A stretch of DNA of 7,133 nucleotides from XYD1-FULL-44-32 sp964355855 (GCA_964355855.1 CAYHFD010000033.1:1-7133), one strand, 5' to 3'; shown: positions 1 through 5,456, numbered from the stretch's first letter. A program made the numbers and translations. Notes: a model not told the origin generated them from the sequence alone.

Positions 1-184
1 AATATCGGAGATTGTCTAATTGTTAAATTGAGTTAATTGTAGCAAGGGGGAGGAGGAAATTAAAGAAAAGATATGCACAGGTTATAATTTGAAGACAAAA
101 CAAAACCCTTCCGGCAAGAAGAGTTCCATTCAAGCGTTTTTAGCCTTGAGCCCTCGAAAGGATAAAGACGTGCTGAAAGAGGGT

Positions 185-208
185 CGGAGAAAACTATAGT
201 TTTCTCCG
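185..208. repeat. 24-bp perfect palindrome
   Basis: Bases 185-196 are the exact reverse complement of 197-208; each arm reads CGGAGAAAACTA inward. With no loop it could extrude a small cruciform, form a hairpin in RNA with a few central bases unpaired, or be a site for a dimeric DNA-binding protein. It lies about 30 bp from the REP-like hairpin at 237-295. I cannot assign a function. Confidence 0.7.
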
Positions 209-236
209 TGGAGGAGAGCAGTGAGCGAAGCGAGTG

Positions 237-295
237 TTGAGAACCGAGCCTGCCCGCAACGCCTGAGCTTGCGATGGCGGGCGGGTGGTTCTCAA
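237..295. repeat. REP-like GC-rich hairpin
   Basis: TTGAGAACC at 237-245 pairs with GGTTCTCAA at 287-295 (9 bp). Inside it CCTGCCCGC at 249-257 pairs with GCGGGCGGG at 277-285 (9 bp, one G-T), leaving a 19-base loop with a further weak stem. The GC-rich core in an AT-rich spacer resembles dispersed palindromic (REP-type) repeats. It abuts and overlaps by 2 bases the terminator at 294-336, so it could also protect or reinforce a 3' end. Dispersal cannot be shown from one window. Confidence 0.6.
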
Positions 296-336
296 AATAA
301 AATGCCTCGTCAGCAAGCTGCGAGGTATTTTATTTT
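294..336 (-). terminator. Strong intrinsic terminator, possibly bidirectional
   Basis: The 16-base arms 294-309 and 321-336 are complementary throughout with a single G-T pair. The GC-rich top is CCTCG/CGAGG and the lower half is A/T, and the 11-base loop can itself pair CAGC with GCTG. On the minus strand the descending arm ends in ATTTTATTTT, as expected of a Rho-independent terminator. The plus strand also has a T-rich tail, so it could stop transcription from both sides. It closes the candidate small RNA starting near 463. Confidence 0.75.
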
Positions 337-463
337 AGGTTATTTGGAAGTATTAACCCTAGAAGAAGTGTTTCTACGTGGGTGCTCGCAAGATTAGACC
401 AAGGTCTAAAGTATATAAAGCTCCCTAGGGTTTATTTGATCTAGATAATACCCCAAATAACCT
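294..463 (-). ncRNA. Candidate stand-alone small RNA, family unknown
   Basis: A minus-strand transcript is delimited by a promoter (470-497) and a terminator (294-336), giving about 170 nt. The predicted first base, near 463, falls on a closing helix: bases 453-465 pair with 335-347, 11 to 13 bp. The helix continues as 447-451 with 350-354 and 425-432 with 355-362, leaving a 14-base bulge (433-446) on the 5' side only. An inner hairpin pairs 403-409 with 394-400. No open frame of note lies inside. The long rod with one large asymmetric bulge recalls 6S RNA, but I see no diagnostic sequence. SRP RNA, tmRNA and RNase P RNA motifs are absent. That this is an RNA gene is inference from fitted signals. 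Confidence 0.6.
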
Positions 464-469
464 AATTTC

Positions 470-497
470 ATTATAGACCCTACTACAAGTAGGTCAA
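470..497 (-). promoter_or_regulatory. Sigma70-type promoter of the small RNA
   Basis: On the minus strand TTGACC (492-497) and TATAAT (470-475) are separated by 16 bases: 5 of 6 and 6 of 6 matches to the housekeeping consensus. It is the best promoter match I found in the window. Transcription should start near 463, the base of the closing helix of the downstream RNA. A dyad at 476-495 (7 bp with one bulged base, 5-base loop) covers the spacer and part of the -35 and could be an operator. Confidence 0.65.
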
Positions 498-561
498 CTA
501 TTGAGAATGTATATTTAATTAGTCAGAAATTGGGCCCTCTATATTTAAATTTTTTCTTTTT

Positions 562-724
562 AACTTCCTCCTTTTCCTCCCACCGTGCGCCGCGCTGGGA
601 AAATCATAGTCGGCTCATCACGACCAAGTGAAAACTCGCTACCGCTCAAACAGTTCACTTTGTCTGTTTGTTCGCCTCCTTGATTTTCACCATCTCTCTG
701 CAATGGTCGGAAAAGGAGGAGGTT
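562..724. other. Nested foldback, possible structured RNA or MITE-like element
   Basis: Bases 562-577 pair with 709-724 over 16 bp (one G-T). Directly inside, 578-600 form a hairpin (TCCCA/TGGGA plus GCGC/GCGC). Further helices are nested: CGACC 621-625 with GGTCG 705-709, GTGAAAA 628-634 with TTTTCAC 684-690, and CAAACAG 647-653 with CTGTTTG 664-670. On the plus strand the outer stem is followed by TTTCTTATTT, terminator-like, which would favour a plus-strand RNA. No good promoter is evident, only a TATATT at 540-545. Equally it may be a small mobile foldback. Strand and function are unresolved. Confidence 0.45.
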
Positions 725-805
725 TCTTATTTAATACCAAAATCACCCCAACCCAGCGAGCCTAGTTCCGTTTCCAAACCTTGCGCAAGTGTCGGCCGGC
801 AGGGT

Positions 806-847
806 TTTGGCCTTATTGTATTTTGTGTCAGCAGACACAAGGCCAAA
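806..847. repeat. Compound hairpin downstream of ndk
   Basis: TTGTGTC (823-829) and GACACAA (834-840) form a 7-bp hairpin with loop AGCA. TTTGGCCTT (806-814) can pair with AAGGCCAAA (839-847), looping out about 8 bases. It has no strong T tract, so if it acts at the operon's 3' end it more likely blocks exonucleases or adds to the terminator at 868-890. Confidence 0.4.
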
Positions 848-867
848 CGGCCCCGCTGGAGCAGAAG

Positions 868-890
868 AAAAATCAGCGCTGGAGATTTTT
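868..890 (-). terminator. Putative terminator of the operon
   Basis: Read on the minus strand, AAAAATC (890-884) and GATTTTT (874-868) form a 7-bp stem around a 9-base loop, followed by CTTCT. It starts 33 bases past the ndk stop, where the operon should end. The stem is A/T-rich and the T tract short, and a competing palindrome (CAGCGCTG, 874-881) sits at the top, so the call is moderate. Confidence 0.4.
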
Positions 891-922
891 CTGTGTTTGG
901 GAAGGGAAGCTAGGCGAGCGCC

Positions 923-1507
923 TCACTCGTCGACCCCAAAGCGCTTATATTCAAAAATAATTTTGTCACCAAACCAATGTTTTATTTCGTGTTCGGCCTC
1001 TTCGGGAGTTTCCGAGGCGTGAATCAAGTTCATTACCGCTCTTTTTTCAGCATTAGCCAAAACTTGTGAATCGATAGAAAAATCACCACGAATCGTCCCC
1101 ATATCCGCCAGCGCCGGAATAGTCGGACCAGAAATTTTTCGCACCACATCAACCGCGTGTAAACCCTGCACCACTATTTTTATCAAAGGCGCCGAGGTCA
1201 TATAATTCAAAATCCAACCTCGGACCATTTGACCAACCGTGAGTAAATCCGTCGTCCCTAATTCGGTCATTAAATCATAACCATATTTATCGTAGGTAGT
1301 TTTAGTTTTTTCACCCAAACGGGCAATCCATTTTTCATCTTTAGGATAGTGGTTGTCTATTTCCTCACGCGTCGGCATAAACATTTCCAGTGCCACAATC
1401 TTTAAATCTCGTTGTTCAAAACGACGAATTATTTCTCCAGTTAAACCTTTTTTTACTCCATCGGGTTTAACCATAACAAAAGTTCGCTCTTCTTTGGGAT
1501 TTTTCAT
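923..1507 (-). CDS. ndk: Nucleoside-diphosphate kinase, enlarged form
   Basis: Transfers the terminal phosphate from ATP to nucleoside diphosphates through a phosphohistidine, balancing NTP and dNTP pools in the cytoplasm. Family landmarks are clear: VKPDGV with the nucleotide-binding Lys14, His53-Tyr54, Arg123, Thr129, GTIRGDF with Arg140, and NLIHASET with Asn160 and catalytic His163. At 194 residues it is about 50 longer than the usual 140-150. Most of the excess lies at roughly residues 55-92, between the HY motif and MTSAP, where the family normally has a short stretch; a smaller one lies at about 147-157. All catalytic residues remain, so I infer an active enzyme. ATG starts 2 bases after the map stop; no Shine-Dalgarno is visible. 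Stop is TGA. Last gene of the operon. Confidence 0.93.
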   Translation of the reverse strand: MKNPKEERTFVMVKPDGVKKGLTGEIIRRFEQRDLKIVALEMFMPTREEIDNHYPKDEKWIARLGEKTKTTYDKYGYDLMTELGTTDLLTVGQMVRGWILNYMTSAPLIKIVVQGLHAVDVVRKISGPTIPALADMGTIRGDFSIDSQVLANAEKRAVMNLIHASETPEEAEHEIKHWFGDKIIFEYKRFGVDE

Positions 1508-1509
1508 AT

Positions 1510-2277
1510 TTATTTTTTTACAGTTAAAATAATTGGCCCATTCTCAGTGATAGCTACAGTATGTTCAAAATGGGCACTATTTTTTTTATCCGCCGTGATA
1601 AAAGTAAAACCATCGGCTAATATTTTAGTCTCTTCGCGACCAGCCACCACCATCGGCTCAATCGCGATAACCAACCCAGGCACCAGTTTTTCCCCTTCCC
1701 TCGCTTGCCCATAATTTGGCACTTCTGGGTCTTCGTGGACAGAAAATCCAACCCCATGACCAGACAAGTCACGAACCAGACCAAAACCCTGACCTAAAAC
1801 ATATTGTTCAATCGCCGACCCAATATCACCAGTGGTCTGGCCAGACCACGCGGCCTCAATCCCAATCCGCAACGCCTCCTTGGTGACATTTAAAAGTTTT
1901 TGGTCTTCAGGGGTAAGTTTACCTACCCCCACCGTAATCGCCGAATCGGTAAACAGCCCATTATGAACAATACCAAGATCAAGAGAAACAAGATCGCCCT
2001 CCCTAATCACTTTTTTACTAGGAATACCGTGGACTATTTCTTCGTTTATCGAAACACAAAGTGAGGCCGGGTAAGCGAGCTGTGAACCGCTTGGTCGATA
2101 ATTTAAAAAAGAAGCTTTGTCACCATAATTTTTAATAAGCTCAACCGCATAGTCATCGAGCTCGGCCGTGGTCACCCCCGGAACAACTTTATCTTTTAGT
2201 TGGTCAATAATAGTAGCCAAACGACTCCCCCCTTCCTGTAAAACGGCAATATCGGCGACCGATTTTAGTCTAATCAT
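1510..2277 (-). CDS. map: Methionine aminopeptidase, type I
   Basis: Removes the initiator methionine from nascent proteins when the second residue is small. The 255 residues match the usual size of the type Ia bacterial enzyme with no N-terminal zinc-finger extension. The dinuclear metal ligands are all present: Asp100 (SLDLGI), Asp111 (FTDSA), His174 (SGHGVG), Glu207 (AIEPM) and Glu238 (HFEHT). The substrate-contacting histidines are His83 (VHGIP) and His181. These sit about three residues later than in the E. coli enzyme. The start ATG overlaps the adk stop in an ATGA junction, implying coupled translation. In many bacteria map follows adk in this operon, so the context is conserved. Stop is TAA, 2 bases before ndk. 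Confidence 0.97.
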   Translation of the reverse strand: MIRLKSVADIAVLQEGGSRLATIIDQLKDKVVPGVTTAELDDYAVELIKNYGDKASFLNYRPSGSQLAYPASLCVSINEEIVHGIPSKKVIREGDLVSLDLGIVHNGLFTDSAITVGVGKLTPEDQKLLNVTKEALRIGIEAAWSGQTTGDIGSAIEQYVLGQGFGLVRDLSGHGVGFSVHEDPEVPNYGQAREGEKLVPGLVIAIEPMVVAGREETKILADGFTFITADKKNSAHFEHTVAITENGPIILTVKK

Positions 2278-2870
2278 ATTCGACTAATTATATCCGCATG
2301 AATTTCCTCGATAGAACGTTCCCCATCAATATCTTCCAAAATAAATCGCTCATCATTCTTAAAAAACTCAATGACCGGCGCCACTTCGGCTTCAAACCAG
2401 TTTAAACGCTTTTCAACATCAATTAAGGAATCATCGGTTCGACCACGCGCAATCAACCTTTCTCGCGACCAGTCACGGGTAACATTTAAGTGAAAGATAC
2501 GGGGTGTCTGGGGACGTTCGTAAAAACTTAGGGCCGAAGCCAAAGAATAGGCATCGCCCATTCTTCGGGGTGAACCATCAATGATCAAATGCTCTTGCCC
2601 GGTCATTTTAGTTATTAGCTCACCAGCCCAAATCCAAGTTGAAATGAAGGATGGTTGCAGTTCGCCTTGGTTCATAATTTCCCGCGACCGTTGAGCTGTA
2701 AAAGAGTCGCCACCAATAAACTCACGAAAGCCGGCCCCGGTTTCGATGCATAAAACCTCGTGTGAATCGTTTTGCTTTTTTAAATATTCAATCAAAAGAG
2801 AAGCCTGGGTACCCTTACCACAACCAGACCGGCCAATAAAGATGGCAGTAATAAGTTGTTTATTTATCAT
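2274..2870 (-). CDS. adk: Adenylate kinase-like NMP kinase, reduced LID
   Basis: Expected to catalyse ATP + AMP = 2 ADP. Counting from the chosen start, residues 13-21 form the P-loop (GRSGCGKGT). ETGAGFREF near residue 43 takes the place of the usual NMP-binding TGD..R. DGSPRR near 98 matches the family DGFPR, and RGRTDD near 142 gives the conserved arginines and the R-x-D-D. The LID between those arginines is almost absent: no Cys4 zinc site and even fewer residues than in short AK1-type kinases. I start at ATG 2870 (MINKQ), which puts a normal-length lead before the first strand; an in-frame TTG at 2889-2891 would add seven residues. Neither has a Shine-Dalgarno. TGA stop overlaps map. Position between secY and map supports adk, though CMP/UMP specificity is not excluded. 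Confidence 0.85.
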   Translation of the reverse strand: MINKQLITAIFIGRSGCGKGTQASLLIEYLKKQNDSHEVLCIETGAGFREFIGGDSFTAQRSREIMNQGELQPSFISTWIWAGELITKMTGQEHLIIDGSPRRMGDAYSLASALSFYERPQTPRIFHLNVTRDWSRERLIARGRTDDSLIDVEKRLNWFEAEVAPVIEFFKNDERFILEDIDGERSIEEIHADIISRI

Positions 2871-2917
2871 TACGAAAGTAGTATAACTCAAATTTATATT
2901 TCAGCCACTGGTTTGGG

Positions 2918-3013
2918 AGTATGATGTATGTGGTATATGGTATAAAGTATAAAATACAAACCCGCCATAACTTTTGCCACGGCAGTCATACTAAATACTG
3001 TATACAACATACT
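2918..3013. repeat. Imperfect foldback repeat in secY-adk spacer
   Basis: Bases 2918-2943 pair with 2988-3013: 26 positions with 20 Watson-Crick pairs, 4 G-T pairs and 2 mismatches, around a 44-base centre. The arms are built from AGTATG/GTATA-type units. The element nearly fills the 147-base spacer between the secY stop and the chosen adk start. The right arm, read on the minus strand, closely matches the plus-strand repeat at 5420-5447. It may be a MITE-like element, an RNA hairpin that tunes adk-map-ndk expression, or both. Confidence 0.6.
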
Positions 3014-3017
3014 TATC

Positions 3018-4289
3018 CTAATACTCACGCATTGTTACCTGGGCGTCAATTTTCTTGATCAGATCAAGTACCACGGAAACAACAATCAACAAACTAGTAC
3101 CACCAATAGCGAGGGCTGCCACACCAGTAATTTCCTTCATCACTAAAGGCAAAAGAGCAATTATGCCAAGGAAAATCGCCCCAAAAAAGGTCAATCGGCT
3201 AAGCATTTTGCCAATATACATTTCGGTTGGATCGCCAGGTCGTACGCCAGGAATAAAAGCACCACCTTTTTGAAGATTGCCCGCAACCAGGTGGGGGTCA
3301 AAGGTAACGGCTGAATAAAAATAAGTGAAGCCAAAAACTAAAATAAAGTAAGTAATACCGTAAAACCACGGATTATTGAAAATCGAAAGTAAAATCTGGG
3401 ATACATCCTGGATTGACAAATTATCGACTTGGGTCAAGAAATTTATAATCATTTGGGGAAACAAAAGAATAGACAAAGCAAAAATCACCGGCATTACCCC
3501 GGCATTATTAACTCGAATCGGTAGATAGGTAGAAGTCCCACCATAAACCTTGGAACCACGAACTCGTTTGGCATAGGTTATCGGAATTGGTCGCTCACCT
3601 TCTGTTACTATCACTACACCAGCCACAATAATAATAGCTAGCGCCAGAAACCCAATATAAGTTGGAATCATCGATGGGTCATAGGTGGCAAAAAGTTGAG
3701 AAACTGTCGATGGTAAACCAGCCACGATACCGGCAAAAATAATCATTGATACACCATTGCCAATACCATATTCATTGACCAGCTCACCAAGCCACATAAG
3801 AAAAACCGAACCGGCCGTCACCACAATAACGCTAACCACCTGGTCAAAGAAGGTGGGATGGCTTAAAATACCCTGCTGGGTCAAAATCACCTGTAAACCA
3901 ATACCCTGCAAAACAGCCAGTGGCACTGATAGATAGCGCGCATATTGGGACATTTTGTGCCGACCAGCTTCGCCTTGCTCTTGATACATTTCTTTTAGTT
4001 GTGGAAAAACAAAAGTAAGGAGTTGAAATATAATGGAAGAGGTAATAAAAGGTGAAACACCCAACATTACAATCGACAAATTTGACAAACCGCCACCAGA
4101 AAAAATATTGAGTAAACCAAAAAACTGATTATTGGTAAAAAATTGGGCTAGGGCCACCTCATCAACACTTGGTATAGGAATAGCCGCGCCAAAACGAAAC
4201 AAAGCTAAAATACCCAAAAGAAATAAGATCCGTCGTACTAGTCCTGGGTCAGCGAGCACTAGTTTTACTTTTTGTAATAGATTATCCAT
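3018..4289 (-). CDS. secY: Protein translocase subunit SecY
   Basis: Forms the channel of the SecYEG translocon in the inner membrane, through which unfolded preproteins pass and membrane proteins insert. The 423 residues are normal for the family. Ten membrane spans can be drawn at about 21-40, 69-95, 119-138, 148-170, 178-195, 209-229, 263-285, 306-328, 365-385 and 389-409. The plug region follows GLLNIFSGGG (58-67). Cytoplasmic signatures include GEAGRHKMSQYARY (106-119), the C4 loop with PITYAKRV (236-243) and the C5 loop GAFIPGVRPG (343-352), whose Arg350 corresponds to the E. coli arginine needed for translocation. The ATG directly follows a 115-base spacer whose inverted repeat reaches the start codon itself; no Shine-Dalgarno is visible. 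Stop is TAG. Confidence 0.98.
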   Translation of the reverse strand: MDNLLQKVKLVLADPGLVRRILFLLGILALFRFGAAIPIPSVDEVALAQFFTNNQFFGLLNIFSGGGLSNLSIVMLGVSPFITSSIIFQLLTFVFPQLKEMYQEQGEAGRHKMSQYARYLSVPLAVLQGIGLQVILTQQGILSHPTFFDQVVSVIVVTAGSVFLMWLGELVNEYGIGNGVSMIIFAGIVAGLPSTVSQLFATYDPSMIPTYIGFLALAIIIVAGVVIVTEGERPIPITYAKRVRGSKVYGGTSTYLPIRVNNAGVMPVIFALSILLFPQMIINFLTQVDNLSIQDVSQILLSIFNNPWFYGITYFILVFGFTYFYSAVTFDPHLVAGNLQKGGAFIPGVRPGDPTEMYIGKMLSRLTFFGAIFLGIIALLPLVMKEITGVAALAIGGTSLLIVVSVVLDLIKKIDAQVTMREY

Positions 4290-4403
4290 CCCGTTAGAAG
4301 CAGGTCGCGGTACGCGCCTGTTTGCAATTAGTATAATAATGATTTAGCTTATCTTTCATTTTGCCTGATATTTTAAAATTCGTCGACCGCGGCTTCTAAC
4401 GGG
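4290..4403. repeat. Inverted repeat filling the rplO-secY spacer
   Basis: CCCGTTAGAAGC (4290-4301) is the perfect complement of GCTTCTAACGGG (4392-4403). After a 4-base bulge the pairing resumes with CGCGGT (4306-4311) and ACCGCG (4386-4391). One more pair joins 4404 to 4289, the A of the secY ATG. The left arm can instead fold locally (4301-4320, CAGG-CGCG with CGCG-CCTG). The loop is AT-rich. The repeat spans the whole spacer from the rplO stop to the secY start, so it may be an inserted palindromic element and may mask secY initiation. Confidence 0.75.
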
Positions 4404-4404
4404 A

Positions 4405-4845
4405 CTAGTTAAACAAACCACCGGCCGCGATAATTTTGTCTTTAACCGAAGCTGAAACAGAACATTTTTTAAATACCAAAGCTTTGGAAATAGAGCCGGT
4501 GCCTAGAATTTTAACCAACGGCACCCGACCATTAATCCGCTTGATTATTTTTTTGCCAGCCAAAGCGGTAGGAGTAACCTTGTCTCCTTGATTGAAAGCA
4601 GACTCTAAAATATCGAGATTAATAGCGACGGTGGGATTGCCCACTGGCTTATTGGCATTAACACCTCGGCCACGCAATTTGGGCAACTTCTTAATCATAT
4701 CACGAATTTCTGGGCGTAATTTGCGTCCAGAGCGAGCTTTCTGACCTTTGGTACCTCGACCCGAAGTCTTGCCTCGTTTGCCACCTCGGCCCACCTGGCG
4801 GTGCTTGGTCCGTTTGTTTTTTCGTTTTAGGTTATGAATCTGCAT
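4405..4845 (-). CDS. rplO: Large-subunit ribosomal protein L15 (uL15)
   Basis: Late-assembling 50S protein that binds 23S rRNA. The 146 residues fit the family. The basic glycine-rich N-terminal tail (GRGGKRGKTSGRGTKGQKAR at 19-38) penetrates rRNA, followed by KLRGRG (56-61). The C-terminal signature runs about 112-143 (KILGTGSISKAL and the following valine/alanine-rich helix). It starts 10 bases after the rpsE stop. In most bacteria rpmD (L30) lies between these two genes; here there is no room for it. No Shine-Dalgarno precedes the ATG. Stop is TAG, one base before the inverted repeat. Confidence 0.97.
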   Translation of the reverse strand: MQIHNLKRKNKRTKHRQVGRGGKRGKTSGRGTKGQKARSGRKLRPEIRDMIKKLPKLRGRGVNANKPVGNPTVAINLDILESAFNQGDKVTPTALAGKKIIKRINGRVPLVKILGTGSISKALVFKKCSVSASVKDKIIAAGGLFN

Positions 4846-4855
4846 GTTATTTTAA

Positions 4856-5410
4856 TTATGCTTTACGAAGCTGTTTTAAAGCCACAATCGTAACCCGAGC
4901 ATTGTTTAACTTGTTTTTACTGCGCGATAAAATTTTAGCGCTAACATCTTTAACTCCCCCCAATTCAAGCACTGTCCGAACGGAACTGCCAGCGACCAAA
5001 CCTTTACCTTTAGCCGGTTTCAAAATTATATTGGATGAACCATATTTAGCTGATACCTCGTGGCGAATAGAAAAATTGTCGGTACGGGATATAGTAATCA
5101 TTCTTTTCTTGGCATCATTCATGGCCTTGTCTATAGCCAAAGCGGTATCGCCAGCCTTGCCAATACCAACACCCACCCGACCCTTTTTGTCACCCGCCAC
5201 CAACACTACCGAAAAACTAAAACGACGACCCCCAGCCATCACCCGAGTCACCCGACGAACATCTACCACTTTGTGGGCAAATTCCGGCTTAGCGCGTTCG
5301 GGTCGGCCCCCTCGCGCTCCGCCTGGACGACGACCACCGGCATTGCCACCACGAGAACGGTTGTCGCGCGCGCCAGCTGGATTATTGGTTTGTGTTGTTG
5401 GTGTAGGCAT
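4856..5410 (-). CDS. rpsE: Small-subunit ribosomal protein S5 (uS5)
   Basis: 30S protein near the mRNA entry and decoding region, involved in translational accuracy. The double-stranded RNA-binding-like N domain is recognised at about 45-108 (GGRRFSFSVVLVAGD, then GRVGVGIGKAGD at 78-89). The C domain follows at about 115-180, with KGKGLVAGSSVRTVLELGG. The first 42 residues are a low-complexity tail rich in Gly, Arg, Pro and Asn with RGG-like units, somewhat longer than usual and probably disordered. The ATG at 5410 is the only credible start. It lies 46 bases after the rplR stop, behind an AT-rich repeat. Total length is 184 residues. Confidence 0.97.
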   Translation of the reverse strand: MPTPTTQTNNPAGARDNRSRGGNAGGRRPGGARGGRPERAKPEFAHKVVDVRRVTRVMAGGRRFSFSVVLVAGDKKGRVGVGIGKAGDTALAIDKAMNDAKKRMITISRTDNFSIRHEVSAKYGSSNIILKPAKGKGLVAGSSVRTVLELGGVKDVSAKILSRSKNKLNNARVTIVALKQLRKA

Positions 5411-5419
5411 TTTTGTAAA

Positions 5420-5454
5420 AGTATGTTGTATATAGTATATAAGTATGTCGTATA
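5420..5454 (+). repeat. AT-rich repeat in rplR-rpsE spacer
   Basis: AGTATGTTGTATA (5420-5432) recurs as AGTATGTCGTATA (5442-5454), 12 of 13 identical, 22 bases apart. The stretch 5420-5447 also matches the minus strand of the secY-adk foldback arm (3013 downward) at about 25 of 28 positions with one gap. It occupies most of the 46-base spacer. The same unit in two spacers of one operon argues for a dispersed repeat family. Confidence 0.55.
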
Positions 5455-5456
5455 GT

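Larger units (their letters stand above)
1..922. other. Gene-free structured intergenic region
   Basis: This stretch lies beyond the 3' end of the operon. I find no protein gene here: the open frames are short, lack family resemblance and run across inverted repeats. It holds a perfect palindrome, a REP-like hairpin, a candidate small RNA gene with promoter and terminator, a nested foldback at 562-724, and hairpins just past ndk, each listed separately. Bases 1-184 show nothing I can name beyond a purine-rich run near 45-58 and an isolated TATAAT at 83-88 with a poor -35. Bases 725-805 hold only a 10-bp palindrome at 780-789. Confidence 0.7.

Noticed and set aside
32..199. Open plus-strand frame of 55 codons at the left end
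   Set aside because: It has no ATG, no plausible start signal, and ends inside the 24-bp palindrome.
294..463. Small RNA as SRP RNA, tmRNA or RNase P RNA
   Set aside because: The conserved SRP GGAAGGAAGCAG-type loop, the tmRNA tRNA-like ends and the RNase P GAGGAAAGTCC-type core are all absent.
668..913. 81-residue plus-strand open frame, and an overlapping 77-residue one at 789-1022
   Set aside because: They cross the foldback and hairpins downstream of ndk, resemble no family I know, and the second runs into ndk on the opposite strand.
1..922. tRNA genes or a CRISPR array
   Set aside because: There is no T-loop/acceptor combination and no regularly spaced direct repeats; repeats here are inverted and single.
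923..2276. Alternative genetic code with UGA read as glycine
   Set aside because: ndk and adk both end at TGA at the family's expected C-terminus, and the adk TGA overlaps the map ATG.
2871..2891. TTG start for adk adding seven residues
   Set aside because: The ATG at 2870 gives the normal short lead before the P-loop, and the TTG lacks a ribosome-binding site.
4902..5455. Long plus-strand open frames of 177 and 131 residues
   Set aside because: They are antisense to rpsE, whose basic glycine-rich composition keeps opposite frames open. No independent signals support them.
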